Shown: positions 1 through 10,980 of the stretch, one piece after another
Layout: the number at the start of each line of letters is the position of its first letter
How positions within the stretch are numbered: the stretch's first letter is position 1
Assembly (NCBI GenBank): GCA_019022495.1
Contig: JAFEKR010000042.1
Span: forward strand, 248,001 to 312,000
Direction: 5' to 3'
Length of the DNA: 64,000 bases
Source: Epichloe hybrida
Lineage: Eukaryota; Ascomycota; Sordariomycetes; Hypocreales; Clavicipitaceae
The notes under the pieces: model-generated
Told to the model about the DNA's origin: nothing
Seen by the model: only the letters and a program-made list of their open reading frames with translations
Database searches by the model: none
Made by a program: the position numbers and the translations under genes

Positions 1-37
1 ATAAGATTCTCAAACATCAACACATCAATACATCACC

Positions 38-1140
38 ATGTCTTCCATCGTAAACAAGGTCAAGGAGGCTCTGCACTCGGACAAGGACAAAACCGACACC
101 CACCACTCCGCACACAACACCAACACCAACACCACACATCACGCCAGTGCTGCTGAGCCTCGTGTCCACAACACTGCTACCACCGGCACCGGTGTTGGCG
201 GCACCCACAACTCCGCCTTCACCGGCAACGACAATTACACTGTCGGCACCACTGGTCTCGACAACCGCGGCATCGATGGTCCTGCCACCAAGACCGATGG
301 TCCTCACAGCTCCAACATTGCCAACAAGGTTGACCCCCGCGTTGACTCTGACCGCGACCACAGCAAGAATCTGGGCATGAACCTTCAAGGCAACGCCACC
401 ACCGGCTCTGGTTCTGGCGCTGGCGCTCACACCACCCACAGCTCTGTTGGGACTCACAACACTTCCGCTACCGGCCCCGGCGTGATCGGCGGTGGTGCCG
501 TCGCCGGCGACCACGGCCGAACTGGTCATGCAACGCGCAACGACGGTCCCCACGACTCCAACTTGGCCAACAAGGCTGACCCTCGCGTCGACTCTGACCG
601 TGATCACAGCCGCAACCTGGGTGCCATCCCCCATGGCACTGCTACCACTGGTGTCCACGGATCTGCTACTGAATCTTCCAGCTTTGGTAACACCGGTATT
701 CCTTCCTCCCATGGTGCCAACCCGCATGGCAGTGTCAGCATTGGTTACAACGGATCTACTGCTGGAACTCCCAGCTTCGGTAACACCGGCATCGCTTCCA
801 CCCATGGATCTTCCCACGTTGGAGGAACCACTGACGTCGCTGGTACTCACGGCACTTACGGCACTCACAACACTCACGGCACCACTGGAACTGGCTTGGC
901 TGGTTCCCACGGCACTCACACCACTGGCACTCACACCGGAACGACTAGCACCACCGGTACTCACGGCACTCATGGCACCTACGATACCCTCGCCTCCCAC
1001 ACCGGTTCCGGCCCTGGCCCAGCTCCCAAGACCGCCGGGCCTCACAAGTCGACATGTTGAACAAGATGGACCCCCGCGTCGACAGCAACCTCGACGGCAG
1101 CAAGACCGTCGGCGGCAACAAGACGTACGCTCAATCTTGA
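38..1140 (+). CDS. His/Thr/Gly-rich hydrophilic repeat protein with probable C-terminal frameshift
   Basis: The frame opens at ATG 38 in good context (catcaccATGTC) and runs 340 codons to TGA 1058-1060. The product is extremely hydrophilic (Thr, His, Gly, Ser, Asn), with no membrane segment or signal peptide. A motif of about 26 residues of the form GPHxSNxANKxDPRVDSDRDHSxNLG occurs near residues 87-112 and 170-195. A third copy starts at 1039 (GPHKS), but its continuation, containing LNKMDPRVDSN, lies in another frame from 1051 to TGA 1138-1140. One base therefore appears to be missing near 1049-1051. Such proteins are often annotated as hydrophilin, LEA-like or hypothetical in fungi. I do not recognise a defined function. 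Position 38 is so close to the window edge that an upstream exon cannot be excluded. Confidence 0.7.
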
Positions 1141-1879
1141 AAGAGTGGGTGCAACTCACGCTTTGCCTTGCCCTTTTTTTTTTCCTCACATCACCTTTAC
1201 CCTCTCCTCGTGACGGGAAAAACGGCTGATGAGTATTGTTATACAGAACAGAGATCCGACCGACGCAACTCAGGTGCCCCCCTCTGTCATGCAGAAGCAT
1301 ATTGGCAAGCCGTCGATTGAGCACGACGATCATGCCCACGACCGTGAGAGAAGACATAGCGTTTCGCACCAGGAGCAGCACCGTGGTCATTAGAATATGT
1401 AATGGAAATGAGGCGATGATTTGTAGTTTGCATTGATGAAGTAATGGACTTTAACCTCCACATGGATTGGCAGGCAGGAAATTTTATGCATAAATTTTGC
1501 CGGGTGGTGAGCGAGCGGCTTTGACCCAACTTGTGTCTTGTTGTTTGTGGGGAGCAGTGCTCATTGTGAACGGCTCGACAAGACTCGATGGACACGTCGC
1601 TCCTTGTTCACCGTTCCTACTCCCCTCGAAATGATGTCTTAACACCGGCCCATGTACACGTGCGATGTTTGTTGTTCTCTTCCAGTCCGTCCCGTCCCCA
1701 AAGCTCGCTTGAGACGTGTGACAGCCCCACATCAGTCATCAGGCTCCACTCACCGCCGACTAACTCCTAATAAACGGTCGACGACAAACCTTGGCTCCTC
1801 ATCCATCCATCCTCGGGGACTAAAAGAAGAAGAAGAACAACAGGCACGCTTCCCTCCCCGTCAGCATGCCTTCTCCACG
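1141..1879. other. Intergenic: 3' flank of the repeat protein and atg5 leader
   Basis: No convincing coding pattern is seen. The stretch holds a T-rich tract near 1178 and, just before the atg5 start, an A/G-rich leader (1823-1845). An in-frame upstream ATG at 1652 would add 76 residues to Atg5, but they match nothing in the family. Confidence 0.5.
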
Positions 1880-2635
1880 ATGAGCAGTTCCATATCCCAG
1901 ACTCTCTGGGCCGCCCGCATCCCTCTGCACATCACGCACGCATCGTCGCCCGCCACCACCGCCTTCGTCGTCAGCGTCCCGCGCTTCAGCTACCTGGCGC
2001 TGCTCCTGCCCCGTCTATCAGCCTACTTCGGCTCGCCCTGCTCGAGCTTCCACTTTGAGGATGTGCAGCTGCGGAACCTGGCCGTCGGCCTGCTCGCGGA
2101 CCTGTACCGGCCCGCGCTGCCGTTCCGGCTGACCGTCGGGGACGGCATGGGCTGGGACATTGGCGACACGTTTCTCAACTGCGTCAAGGAGGCCGACTAC
2201 GTGCGCAACGGCAACGCCAACCAGATCATGAAGATGTCCAAGGAGGACACGACGCAGCTGTGGAACGCCGTCGTGGACAACGACCACGCCGGCTTTGGGA
2301 GGGTCAACGCGAGGCTGCTGGATGCGCCTGCCGCGCTGAAGCACGTCCCGCTGAGGCTCTACGTGCCTGCTTCGGCGGCGATCGCCGCCGCCGCCGCCGG
2401 CTCCTTCAGGATCGTGCAGGCGCTGGTGGCGGCCGCGGGGCCGGACAGGAGGCCCAGGCTGCTGGGACAGGTGCTCAAGGAGCTCATGCCGCGGTTGTTT
2501 CCTAGTTCGCGGGATCCTGTGCTGGCCGGGGTGGTGATGCACGGTGCCGGCGTGCCATTTGCGGCGCCGCTGGCCGAGTTGATGAGGGAGGCGGCGTATC
2601 CGGATGGATGGCTGTGCTTGGTTGTCACTGTGTAG
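1880..2635 (+). CDS. atg5: Autophagy protein Atg5
   Basis: Intronless gene for 251 residues. Atg5 is the acceptor of the ubiquitin-like protein Atg12; the Atg12-Atg5-Atg16 complex acts as the E3-like enzyme that lipidates Atg8 on the phagophore. Recognisable Atg5 stretches in order are the N-terminal LWAARIPLHIT, the PRFSYLALLLPRLSAYF segment, the WDIGDTFLNCVKEADY segment, LKHVPLRLYVP, and the C-terminal LFPSSRDPVLAGVVMHGAGVPF followed by AYPDGWLCLVV. Lys103 in NCVKEAD sits where the Atg12-conjugated lysine lies in yeast and human Atg5. Start 1880 is chosen because family N-termini begin just before the WxxRIPL motif. The gene converges on rad28, with 102 bp between the stop codons. Length is at the short end for fungal Atg5. 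Confidence 0.93.
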   Translation: MSSSISQTLWAARIPLHITHASSPATTAFVVSVPRFSYLALLLPRLSAYFGSPCSSFHFEDVQLRNLAVGLLADLYRPALPFRLTVGDGMGWDIGDTFLNCVKEADYVRNGNANQIMKMSKEDTTQLWNAVVDNDHAGFGRVNARLLDAPAALKHVPLRLYVPASAAIAAAAAGSFRIVQALVAAAGPDRRPRLLGQVLKELMPRLFPSSRDPVLAGVVMHGAGVPFAAPLAELMREAAYPDGWLCLVVTV

Positions 2636-2737
2636 GATTATGAAGATTGGTAATAGAGGAACGAACTTTTATAGAATGGACAACCAAGGACGAAGAAGAA
2701 GAAAAAAAAAAAAAAGAAGAAGAGGAAAGAGGCTCAG
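2636..2737. terminator. Convergent 3' ends of atg5 and rad28
   Basis: The 102 bp between the two stop codons contains an A-rich tract (2700-2722). The transcripts probably share or overlap their 3' ends here; no discrete polyadenylation signal can be assigned to either gene. Confidence 0.35.
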
Positions 2738-4192
2738 TCAACGTCCCGTGAACGTCATCTGCCGACCCATCAAGCTCCGATAGGCACTGTCCACAGCCTT
2801 TCTCTTCCTCGTCCTGGCCTCCTCGTCCTCGTCCACTTCCACCGCCTCGTCGACGTCATCCGGCCCTGGAATCGGCGGCATCCACGCGCGGATCTGGCCG
2901 TCCAGATGTGCGCTGTAGATTGCCCCCACCGAGTTGTTGCCGCCCATGGCCATGCCCGTCTGGCCGCTGCCTCCGCCGTTGCCCCGCCACACAATCGTCG
3001 TGATTCTTCTGTTGTTGTTGTTGTTGTTCCTCCCCATCGCGCCGCCCGTCCCACGGGGTCGTCCCACGGCCAAGGGGTTCGCGGCGCCGGGGCTGCGCAG
3101 TCTCGTCACGACATTGCCGTCGTGCAGGTCCAGCATCAGGATCTCCCCGTCGTTCGGCCAGACCAGCAGCTCCCTCGCGCCGGACAGAAACAAACCGGGG
3201 GGCGTGACGACCATGGCGGCCGTCTTGGCATGCTGGTTCTGGATCAGCGCGCCGAAGCTGGCGAGCGTGTTGGCCCCCGTCGCGGCATCCCACACCCTCA
3301 CCTTGCGGTCCAGTCCCGCCGACACCATGTACGCCCCGTCGTCTGTCCACGCCAGCCCGTTGACGGCCTCGTCGTGAGCCCGGGCGGCGGGCCCGGCGGC
3401 CCCGGCGGCGGCCCCGGAGCGGCCTCGGGAGGAGCGGTGCACGATGCCCAGCGAGTCCTCCTGGTCGAGCTGGGCGACGACGCCGCCCGCGCGGCGAATG
3501 TCCCAGATGCGCACCCTGCCGTCGGCGTGGCCGCTGGCAAGGACGTGCTCGTGGCGCGGGCTCCACGCCGTGCAGAGGACGGGCCCGCCGTGCGCGACGA
3601 GCGCCTGCACCGCCGAGCCCGACCTGAGGTCGACGAGGCGCGCGTTGGAGTGCTGCGTCGCGCATGACACGAGCAGGTGGCCGGCGATGGGGCTCGTGGC
3701 GTGCGAGTAGATGGTGGCGTTGAGGTCGAAGACGGCCGTGAGGGCGGCCCGCTGCGTCGCCCACAGCCTCAGCGTCTTGTCGTACGAGCTGGACAGGAAG
3801 GCGTCGGCGTCGAAGGGGTAGAAGGCCAGGTGCGTGATGCCGTGGCTATGGCCGTGGCCGTGACCGTGACCGCCGCCGCCCCTGCCCCCGATGGTGCTCA
3901 CGGGGCGGAACGTGTGTCGCTGGTGAGGCGTGGCCGGCTCGTCCAGATCCCATATCTTGATGGACCCCTCCGAGCCCCCCGACACGAGCAGTCGGCCGTC
4001 AAACTTTTCGAGCGCGAGGCCGCTTGCGCCGGCGCCGTGGGCGCGCACGTCACGCGTCGTCTCGGCGACTTGGCCGTGGAAGCGGTGCTGCGGCGCCGGC
4101 GCAAACGTCCGGAGAAGCTGGCTGGTTATGCATCGTGAGAGGTCGTGAGGGGTGAGATCTCCTGTCTCGCGGGCGAGGAGGCGGGCCTGCAT
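2738..4192 (-). CDS. rad28: WD40 protein, CSA/ERCC8 homologue (Rad28)
   Basis: Single-exon gene for 484 residues. The N-terminal MQARLLARETGDL corresponds to the short helix that precedes the propeller in CSA/ERCC8, the substrate receptor of a CUL4-DDB1 ubiquitin ligase in transcription-coupled repair. WD-type blades are visible: VSGGSEGSIKIWDL near residue 70, LSSSYDKTLRLW, the YSHATSPIAGHLLVSC region, WSPRHEHVLASGHADGRVRIWDIRRA, VSAGLDRKVRVWDAATGANTL and a last blade ending DGQIRAWMPP. The order and spacing follow CSA closely. Low-complexity inserts (a Gly-His run near 3838-3870 and an Asn run near 3010-3030) lengthen it relative to human CSA. It is divergent from the rrn10-like gene and convergent with atg5. 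Confidence 0.85.
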   Translation of the reverse strand: MQARLLARETGDLTPHDLSRCITSQLLRTFAPAPQHRFHGQVAETTRDVRAHGAGASGLALEKFDGRLLVSGGSEGSIKIWDLDEPATPHQRHTFRPVSTIGGRGGGGHGHGHGHSHGITHLAFYPFDADAFLSSSYDKTLRLWATQRAALTAVFDLNATIYSHATSPIAGHLLVSCATQHSNARLVDLRSGSAVQALVAHGGPVLCTAWSPRHEHVLASGHADGRVRIWDIRRAGGVVAQLDQEDSLGIVHRSSRGRSGAAAGAAGPAARAHDEAVNGLAWTDDGAYMVSAGLDRKVRVWDAATGANTLASFGALIQNQHAKTAAMVVTPPGLFLSGARELLVWPNDGEILMLDLHDGNVVTRLRSPGAANPLAVGRPRGTGGAMGRNNNNNNRRITTIVWRGNGGGSGQTGMAMGGNNSVGAIYSAHLDGQIRAWMPPIPGPDDVDEAVEVDEDEEARTRKRKAVDSAYRSLMGRQMTFTGR

Positions 4193-4665
4193 TCATTGAG
4201 GATTGCCGAGAGATTGAAGACGACAAGGGGAGCTCTGATGAGAAGAGAAGTTGGCGTCGCTTGATTTGTTGATTTGTACCGAGTTAAGCTATCGCTCCAA
4301 TCGGTGAGTGACCATTCACGGGATCCACAATCGCGAACTCAGACCCACGTAAAATTGAATTGAATTGAATTTTATTTTTTTTGCAAGTTCTTCTGTAAAT
4401 CCACAATCAACCTTGACTGGAAGCCAAAATCGGGCAAATCGACAAATCTACGCCAGCATTTGCCCGTACATAGTCCTGCGTCATACCATGATTCGCAGGC
4501 GGAATGGGCTACGTGAGGTGGTGCAACAAGCCCGACTGTTCGTTGCTTGCATGTGGCCGGACGACGAGAATATTCTTCAATCAGATGCAACGAACTCTTC
4601 CCTTCCCTTCCCGTAACAAACCTCACTTGTCCACCCCCTGCGTCTGAACCGCCACAACTTGTGCC
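4193..4665. promoter_or_regulatory. Divergent promoter region, rad28 / rrn10-like gene
   Basis: This 473-bp region separates the divergent start codons. It has an AT-rich core with GAATT repeats followed by a T tract (4349-4382), a plausible nucleosome-depleted site. No TATA box or named operator can be assigned. Confidence 0.5.
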
Positions 4666-5505
4666 ATGGACTTCTCCTCCGAGGACAAGGAGCACCCGTC
4701 TCTCACGGCAGAAGAGGACAATGCGGATGCAGCCATCTTGTCGGGTTTCGAGCGTCCCAAGGGCGCCGCCGACCGACGACGTCTCGCTACGCTCTACGAC
4801 GCCGTAGCAGGTTCGTACCAGAACTCCCCCCCCACCCCCCCCCCCGGCCCTCTCACCACGCAGACGTGAGGAAAAAGGGCTCCCGCAATTCATCAACTTG
4901 AGTCTAACGCCATGGCAGGTAGAGTCACCAAGGACCACGTCGTCCGAAACGAGCGCCCTCCGCCGCCACCGCCGCCGCCGCCGCAAGTCATCCGCCATCC
5001 CACCCGCGGCGGCCCCCTCGGTCCCGATGAAGTTTTGTTTCGAAGAAAGGACGCGCCCACGCGCTACGCAGAGCATGATGTCTACAATGCGCATGACAGG
5101 GACCTGCCGCGCGGCGACCAGGGCGTCCTCCCGGACAGCGACCTGCTCAAGTCCGTACACGCCTATTCCAGCAAGTTCTACGGCGCCATGGAGCGCAGAC
5201 ACCGACGCCAAACGCAGATCCACCCGGGGCGCCGCGGCATCGACGAGAGGAGCATGGACGAGACGGCCCTGCTGGCGTTTGGGATCCTGCTGGAGGAGGC
5301 GGGGAGGGAGATTCTCGGTCGGCGGGGCGATTGTGTCTTCACAGAGGGGCTTGTCGGACCGGATGCCGCCGGAGATCTGGGAGACGAAGCGGCGCGGCAT
5401 ACGGGCTCCGCGGCTGTTCACCAGCGTGCTGAATCGACCTCGAGTCGCAACGAGAGATTGCCAAAGAGGAGGAGAGTGACGAGGAGCGCAGAGGAGCGCC
5501 CTTGA
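4666..5505 (+). CDS. Rrn10-like subunit of the RNA polymerase I upstream activation factor
   Basis: Two exons, 4666-4810 and 4919-5505, give 243 residues. The 108-bp intron starts GTTCGT and ends GGCAG, with a CTAAC branch site about 13 nt upstream of the acceptor; the frame is preserved through a split Gly codon. The conserved centre reads GVLPDSDLLKSVHAYSSKFY, then a linker, then MDETALLAFGILLEEA. This resembles yeast Rrn10 (a PDxDL...HYYA block followed by FDETSLITLGLLIE), a small subunit of the UAF complex that drives rDNA transcription. An N-terminal acidic part, a run of nine prolines and a basic tail (PKRRRVTR, a possible nuclear signal) surround the core. The assignment rests on these two blocks. 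Confidence 0.62.
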
Positions 5506-8500
5506 GAGAGTTGGCTCGGGAGTCGCTTCCGTTGAACGCGTGCTGCGGGGTTTCGGGGAGAATTCCGTGGCGAGCTGTGCCGAGTGTGTTTGATGGTCCA
5601 GCAGCAAATTTCACCAGTGCTAGGTCCATCTCCGCGACGTCGAGCGCGACAAAGAGGGCTTCTGTAGACGACGCAAGGTTCATACCCTCCGATGGGGTGG
5701 CGTGGCCCTGGTGCTCACGAGTTCCTACGCGGCAGTGCTCGCACAGTGCTTGGATGAAGGGGAGGTCCGATGCTGGGAGGCCATCCGGCGATGACCACTG
5801 ACGATGTTGATAGATGAACATCAGATCCCTTTTTCCCCCCGGACCCCTAGCTATGTTAAAGATGATCCCAGGTTCTCAAAAAGCCTCCCCATCGTCATCG
5901 AGCCAATCAACCATCGCTTGACTTGTTGAGAGAACAAAAAAAAAGTTGGTTTCTAGAGCGAGTCTGTCACACAACATCTGAATCCTGAAAATCGCCGAAG
6001 GGCAAACGCCAAGATTCGTGCTTGCCCACATCGGTGATGGCGTTGGCGTTGTAATGTACTTTGTAGCTTGAGTCAAGAGTCTTTGTGGGGAAACCGGGAA
6101 GTTTTTCTTCTTCCTTGTTGGTGTTCCTGCTCCTTGTACTCGACGTCTCTTAGAACCGCCCTTGCAACGAACAGTACAATAATGAATGAGCAGAGTACTT
6201 GCTGAAGTACCTTGATAGTGGGTTTTTGCATCACAAGATTTCGCAACGCTATTCGTGACGCCTGTGCGTGCACCAGGCTGTCAAAACTATGACGACGTAC
6301 GAGACTTTTTGCTTGATGTTACTCCTTCCTCCCCTCCGATCACAACTGCTTGCACGTGAGTGAAAGGCAGCGCAAGCCCATCTGAATTGGCATGTTCGTT
6401 ATTCGGACCGTCGCCCCAAGTAAGTACTCGATACCTCGCCCTCGGCATCTTTCAATTTCCCGCTACAAAGTGGCGTGTGCTTCGTTCCTTTGAGGTATCG
6501 TGATGTGCCCTCTATCAACCTTGAAGCTCCTCGCAAACAATGCGTATTCACGACCAAAGTACGGGCATCGTTGTAAATGGTTAGACAACTGCAGAAGCAG
6601 GGTTCAAGGGCCAGCAGGATCCCCAAAATGTTTCAACACAGTACCACAATGAGGCTTGCCCATAAAACGTACTCCGTACGGAGTCTACCATGGCATTTCT
6701 GCAAAATAGCATACTCGAATGAGCCATGATGTGCAGATGGCCACCACGGAGCACGCCTGTGTTTCTTTTTTTTTCCCACCAAGGAGAGAAGAGAAGAATA
6801 ACACTCGGAGTTTTTGGACCTGTGGCTTGAAAGAGCGCAAAGGTCGCACAGATTTTTCCTGTGTTCGCTCCCGTGGTTGCAGAATGGTGGCCCCCAATGG
6901 CGACCGTTGATCACCAACCACCTTGTTGGAAAGCAACTTTTACGATGCTGAGGCGCAGGCGAAGCGGAAGTCGCTCATCCGATCCCAGCATCTTAAGTGG
7001 CTCGATCCCCAGATGACCTGACACAACTCGAGATCGGGTCGTATACAAATATGTCATGGTGATGGGCCTTATGCCCCTAGTATCAGCAACGACAGACGTT
7101 GCGTGGGGAGACCAAGGCGCGACGGAGACGATTCATCGGCTCTTTTCGAGTTTCTTTCTTTTCGTCAGAACTTCACATAGGGGAGTATGATAATGACTGG
7201 TAAAGAAGAAATGAGTTGCCGCACCGGAAATTCGTCGAACTTATCCCACGTCAAGCGGAAGCAACTGCAACAAGATCATCCACCCAAGGTTTCTAGACCT
7301 TGAAGTGTTCGACGACAGCGAGCGTATGCAGCTGAAGAGAGTGCCCCCCCCCCCCCCCGGTCTCGGCTGCGTTCCAGCCGTGACTGCAGCAGCGTCAAAA
7401 GGAATTGATTCGGAAAGGAGAGCGTCAACCTACTCCGCCTGGGTATGTATTAGGCACGACGACTGCGAGCAGAATCGTCTCGTACCATTTGATGCATCGG
7501 ATGTAATACAAATGTGCTGCAAATTTTGGACAAGTGCTGCCCGGTATTCTGAAAGAAGTCGTCGGGCTGTTCCCCAGTGTTGATTAGTCCAGCTTTGGGC
7601 TCTTGGTTTCTATCTATCACAGTGGACATGGAACTGCTCCATGCTTGAATATCTTTCCTCCTGGCTTATAACACTGAGTTCTGACATGAATATCCCTACA
7701 AAAATTGGCGGTGGGATAGATAGCCAGAAGATGTCGCCTCGGACACGATGTTGCAGGGAGAACTCTCCCGGTTCCAAACTGCGTGCCGAGACTTTAGTAT
7801 GGGACCTTCTGAGAGCCTCGAGCTTGAAGAACGGCGTCCATCAGAGAGGCGTGTCATGAGGTTCTTCAAACTCGCGAACTGTGTGGCCGTGCGTACATCG
7901 TGAAAACGTGGCCGCTTACTGCCGAAACATGCATCTGCATTTGTCTTCGCACCTGCCTTCCTTGGAAAGTGACGCGTAGGGCCGGCCGGTCGAGTGGCAG
8001 GAACGACGGAGGGGCAGGCTGCAAGGAAACTTGCCGAGCTGCAACACACTTCGATGCATCGCAGGCTTCTGCACAACGCCCCTGAACTCTTCAACATGTA
8101 TGTATGCTCCCATGAGGCATCATTGGCTGACCTCTCTGTTCAATAGCATTGCATACGGAGCACGGAGTATTTCATCACCCCATCAGGAACTGACAAGTCA
8201 TCTGCGTGTTGAGTCATCTGCATGTTGTAGAGGGGACAGCGGGGGCCTGCAATTTAGCGGCAGCACAAAAAAAAAAAAAAGCAAAAGGTCAGCCACGAGA
8301 TCACACCGAGCAATGCGAGCACACCCCCAAAATTGCTTTTGGCGAGCCCGGATCTCCACGGCATTGATGGTAGCCGTCGAAAGATTTGATACATTGCATC
8401 CAGCTACTGCACCTCTGTAACACAAGCACGACCAGCATTCCTCAACGAACACGAATCCAAGACGTGAAGGAGCTCGACAGTGGAGCAAGTTCGCGTGCGC

Positions 8501-8843
8501 GGCTCCCAAGAGCATGATGTGCACTACTGTACGTACTACGGATTATCTGCACATCATAAAGCAGCTGCGACGACTACATACGATCGGGCATGACTAGGGC
8601 TGAGCTGCTCGGCGTGATTTCATTTCGGCGCCTCCATTCTGTCTAGCAAGCACAGCGCCATCCTGGTGCCGGAAGTCGAGAGAACGCTGCAGAATGTGCT
8701 CTTGTGTATGCGGGGAGAGGAGAAGCAAAGACACTCTTGCTGTCTCTCAATCCTTCGTTGAGAAATGTGGTAATGATGGGTTTAGGACGAGCGTAGCCAC
8801 GAGTTGGGCACCAACATATTCGGAGCCGGTGCAAGCCGATATA
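5506..8843. other. Gene-poor intergenic DNA
   Basis: About 3.3 kb of ordinary composition with no reading frame of recognisable family, no tRNA-like arms and no splice-consistent gene. It holds a run of C (about 7346-7360), an A tract near 8268 and several copies of a TACGGAGTA-like motif (for example at 6668-6682 and 8153-8170). Confidence 0.5.
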
Positions 8844-9081
8844 CAGTCTAACCCCTGAATGATTTTACACTCGCTACAAGCCCCACGCGGGGCAGTCACT
8901 ATCAGCTGTGAGTGGCTAGCATGAGTGGAGCTGTTAGGAATATTACAGGGGTAAAAGGGTACTTAGTAGTACTAGCGAAAGACATGTAATCTTAAGTATC
9001 TTTTACCCTACCTATTAACTTTTCATTGGCTTGTTACCCCTGGTCATGTACCTCGTGTAAAATCATTCAGGGGTTAGACTG
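8844..9081. mobile_element. Mariner/Tc1-type MITE, 238 bp
   Basis: Perfect 27-bp terminal inverted repeats begin CAGTCTAACCCCTGAATG at 8844-8870 and are mirrored at 9055-9081. Each end is flanked by TA (8842-8843 and 9082-9083), the target duplication of the Tc1/mariner superfamily. The interior has no coding capacity but contains a GC-rich palindrome (near 8880-8893) and an imperfect hairpin just after it. It is non-autonomous; the transposase source is not in the window. Confidence 0.85.
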
Positions 9082-9096
9082 TACACTGTGGATGTA

Positions 9097-9134
9097 CATG
9101 TAGGGTGTATCCCGCCATGTAGGGTGTATCCCGC
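9097..9134. repeat. 19-bp direct tandem duplication
   Basis: The 19-bp unit CATGTAGGGTGTATCCCGC occurs twice head to tail, just outside the MITE's right end. Confidence 0.8.
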
Positions 9135-10908
9135 CGTGACGGTTTTCTCTTGCGAGACATTGATTTGCCAACCAGGGGAAAGGAACCAGGTGACAAGTTT
9201 TCTATGTGGGTCACTAATTTGGCACGGTGGCAGAATAATAAGCTAGGTGAGAATCTGGGGCACCGTGGATGCTTGCTAAGATGATGCAGGCTTGTTGCGT
9301 TAACCCGTGCAGTATGACCGCCATATTGAGAGGGCGAGTATCTAAGCTTTTTTTTTTTTGCAGTGAGTAAGCTCTCATTGCTGATCCATTTTTCGATGGC
9401 TCGCCATTTCATTGACACAGAGTACAACGGATTGTTGATACATAGAATCTTATCAGAACTGTATGTGTGGATTGCACCCCTGAACGCCCCATGTCATCAT
9501 ATTTGTGGACGCCGAGGTTATCCTGACTCAATCCAGCTACTGTTGTCGCGAAAAGTATGTATCGGTTCCTTGCCAAGGTTCTCATCGTTTGACTTGTTCG
9601 GCTATTGGGCATCAATATCTGCGGAGAAGTCTCGAACCGTTTATTGCCTGAGGTGTTGATCAGGGTCGCTGAGGATTAGAGCCAGCCAGCCAGGTGCTAC
9701 ACGAGTCGCCGTCGCCGTCGCCGTGACATGGGGTGTCAACCCGGATCGGCGTGCAGTTCTTGTCTTTTGGTTTGCTGCCCGAACTCAGACCACTGACAAG
9801 CATGCACAACTAGCCGAACTGATCAAGATTCTCTACAAGGTCAGTGATATCAATCGCACCATTGGAGATAATGATGATGGACATGGATCTGACGTGTCTT
9901 AGAGACATGTCGGGTTTCTCGGGTTCCTCGGTTTCTAGAAGACGATGAAATACGCGCCATGGTTTCATGAGACCCTGTTTGTCTGATACAAACAAATATC
10001 GAAGAGATTCATATCCACTAATAGAACTAGGCTAGGCTGTCCAAAACCGTTAGCATCATCCCATGAGGCCACCAGCCTTTTTTTCGTGCCTGACGTTTGT
10101 ACCTGATTGGCTGGAGTGAACCTGTTGCGAAAAGCTCCAAATGAGGGCCGAACCACGGGGATGTGCGCGATAGTGTGCACGGCCCGGACATTCAAACGCG
10201 ACAAAGATGCGGGTGTCCTGGTCTCTCACCCTGTTGAGGTACGGCTCCATTGCCTGGATGATTAGCGCGCCCTTTCCCCCTGTCGGGGAACTTGTGAACT
10301 TTCTGCTTGTTTGTCGGGCAGCTTTGTTGGTAGGCCGGCCGAACCACTCGAGTTTTTATAGATGAACCAGACATGCCAGACGTATGTGCTAAGTGTACCA
10401 CGCCGTTGAGACACACGACTGACGAAATATGGTGCTCCATGCGCGCGCCGCCACCTATACTTATTCTCTACATGGAAGTCGGTGAGTCGATGGATGGAAT
10501 ATACTGTGAAGCCACAAGCAAACATCCAGCTGCGCATTATCAACAAGACTCACCATCATGCCGTTGAGACTTGCATCACTTCCGGCTACCACGGTCCACG
10601 GCAGACACGAGTACGTGGCGGGGGACGATTCTATTGGGTCAATCCTCGCAGCAACCATACATAAGCGCAAACAAGCTGCTCTGCTGCTTTTCTTGCGGTG
10701 TGTGTGCTACTACAGTAATTCATCCTGTGCCTGTGCCACGGGGCGGACAAACCTCAATACCAACCCGTGCCAAGCTGTCCCTGACGCTTTGTTTGGGCTG
10801 CACATTGATGGGCAGCTAGGGACCAGTCATAGGGTCGGCTCCGACGCGACATTGCTGAAGCACTCTCAGGCGGGCAAGCAAAAAAAAGCAAACACTCATC
10901 AGGCCGGC
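9135..10908. other. Intergenic DNA left of the transposon nest
   Basis: Nothing coding is supported. A short GCCGTC repeat lies near 9706-9725. Composition is normal up to 10917, where the nest starts abruptly. Confidence 0.5.
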
Positions 10909-10917
10909 ATTGGCAAG

Positions 10918-10980
10918 GGACGCCTAAATGCGCATCTGTCTTTTCTTAAATGCGCATCTACCCTTAGTCCTAAAACGGAA
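10918..10980 (+). repeat. Left terminal inverted repeat of the MULE
   Basis: It contains the 12-mer AAATGCGCATCT twice (10926-10937 and 10948-10959), 22 bp apart, which may be a double transposase-binding site. Two G-to-A differences separate it from the right repeat. Confidence 0.88.

Noticed and set aside
17..1390. 457-codon open frame on the minus strand
   Set aside because: Antisense shadow of the Thr/His-rich gene; low-complexity Ser/Gly/Val product with no family features, while the plus strand shows a repeated conserved motif.
1652..1879. Upstream in-frame ATG extending Atg5 by 76 residues
   Set aside because: The added residues are unlike any Atg5 N-terminus and read like an untranslated leader.
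2856..3764. Long Arg/Ala/Pro-rich frames overlapping rad28 on both strands
   Set aside because: High-GC shadows; the rad28 frame alone gives WD40 repeats.
5339..5821. 160-codon minus-strand frame
   Set aside because: Overlaps rrn10-like exon 2 in antisense and shows no recognisable motif.
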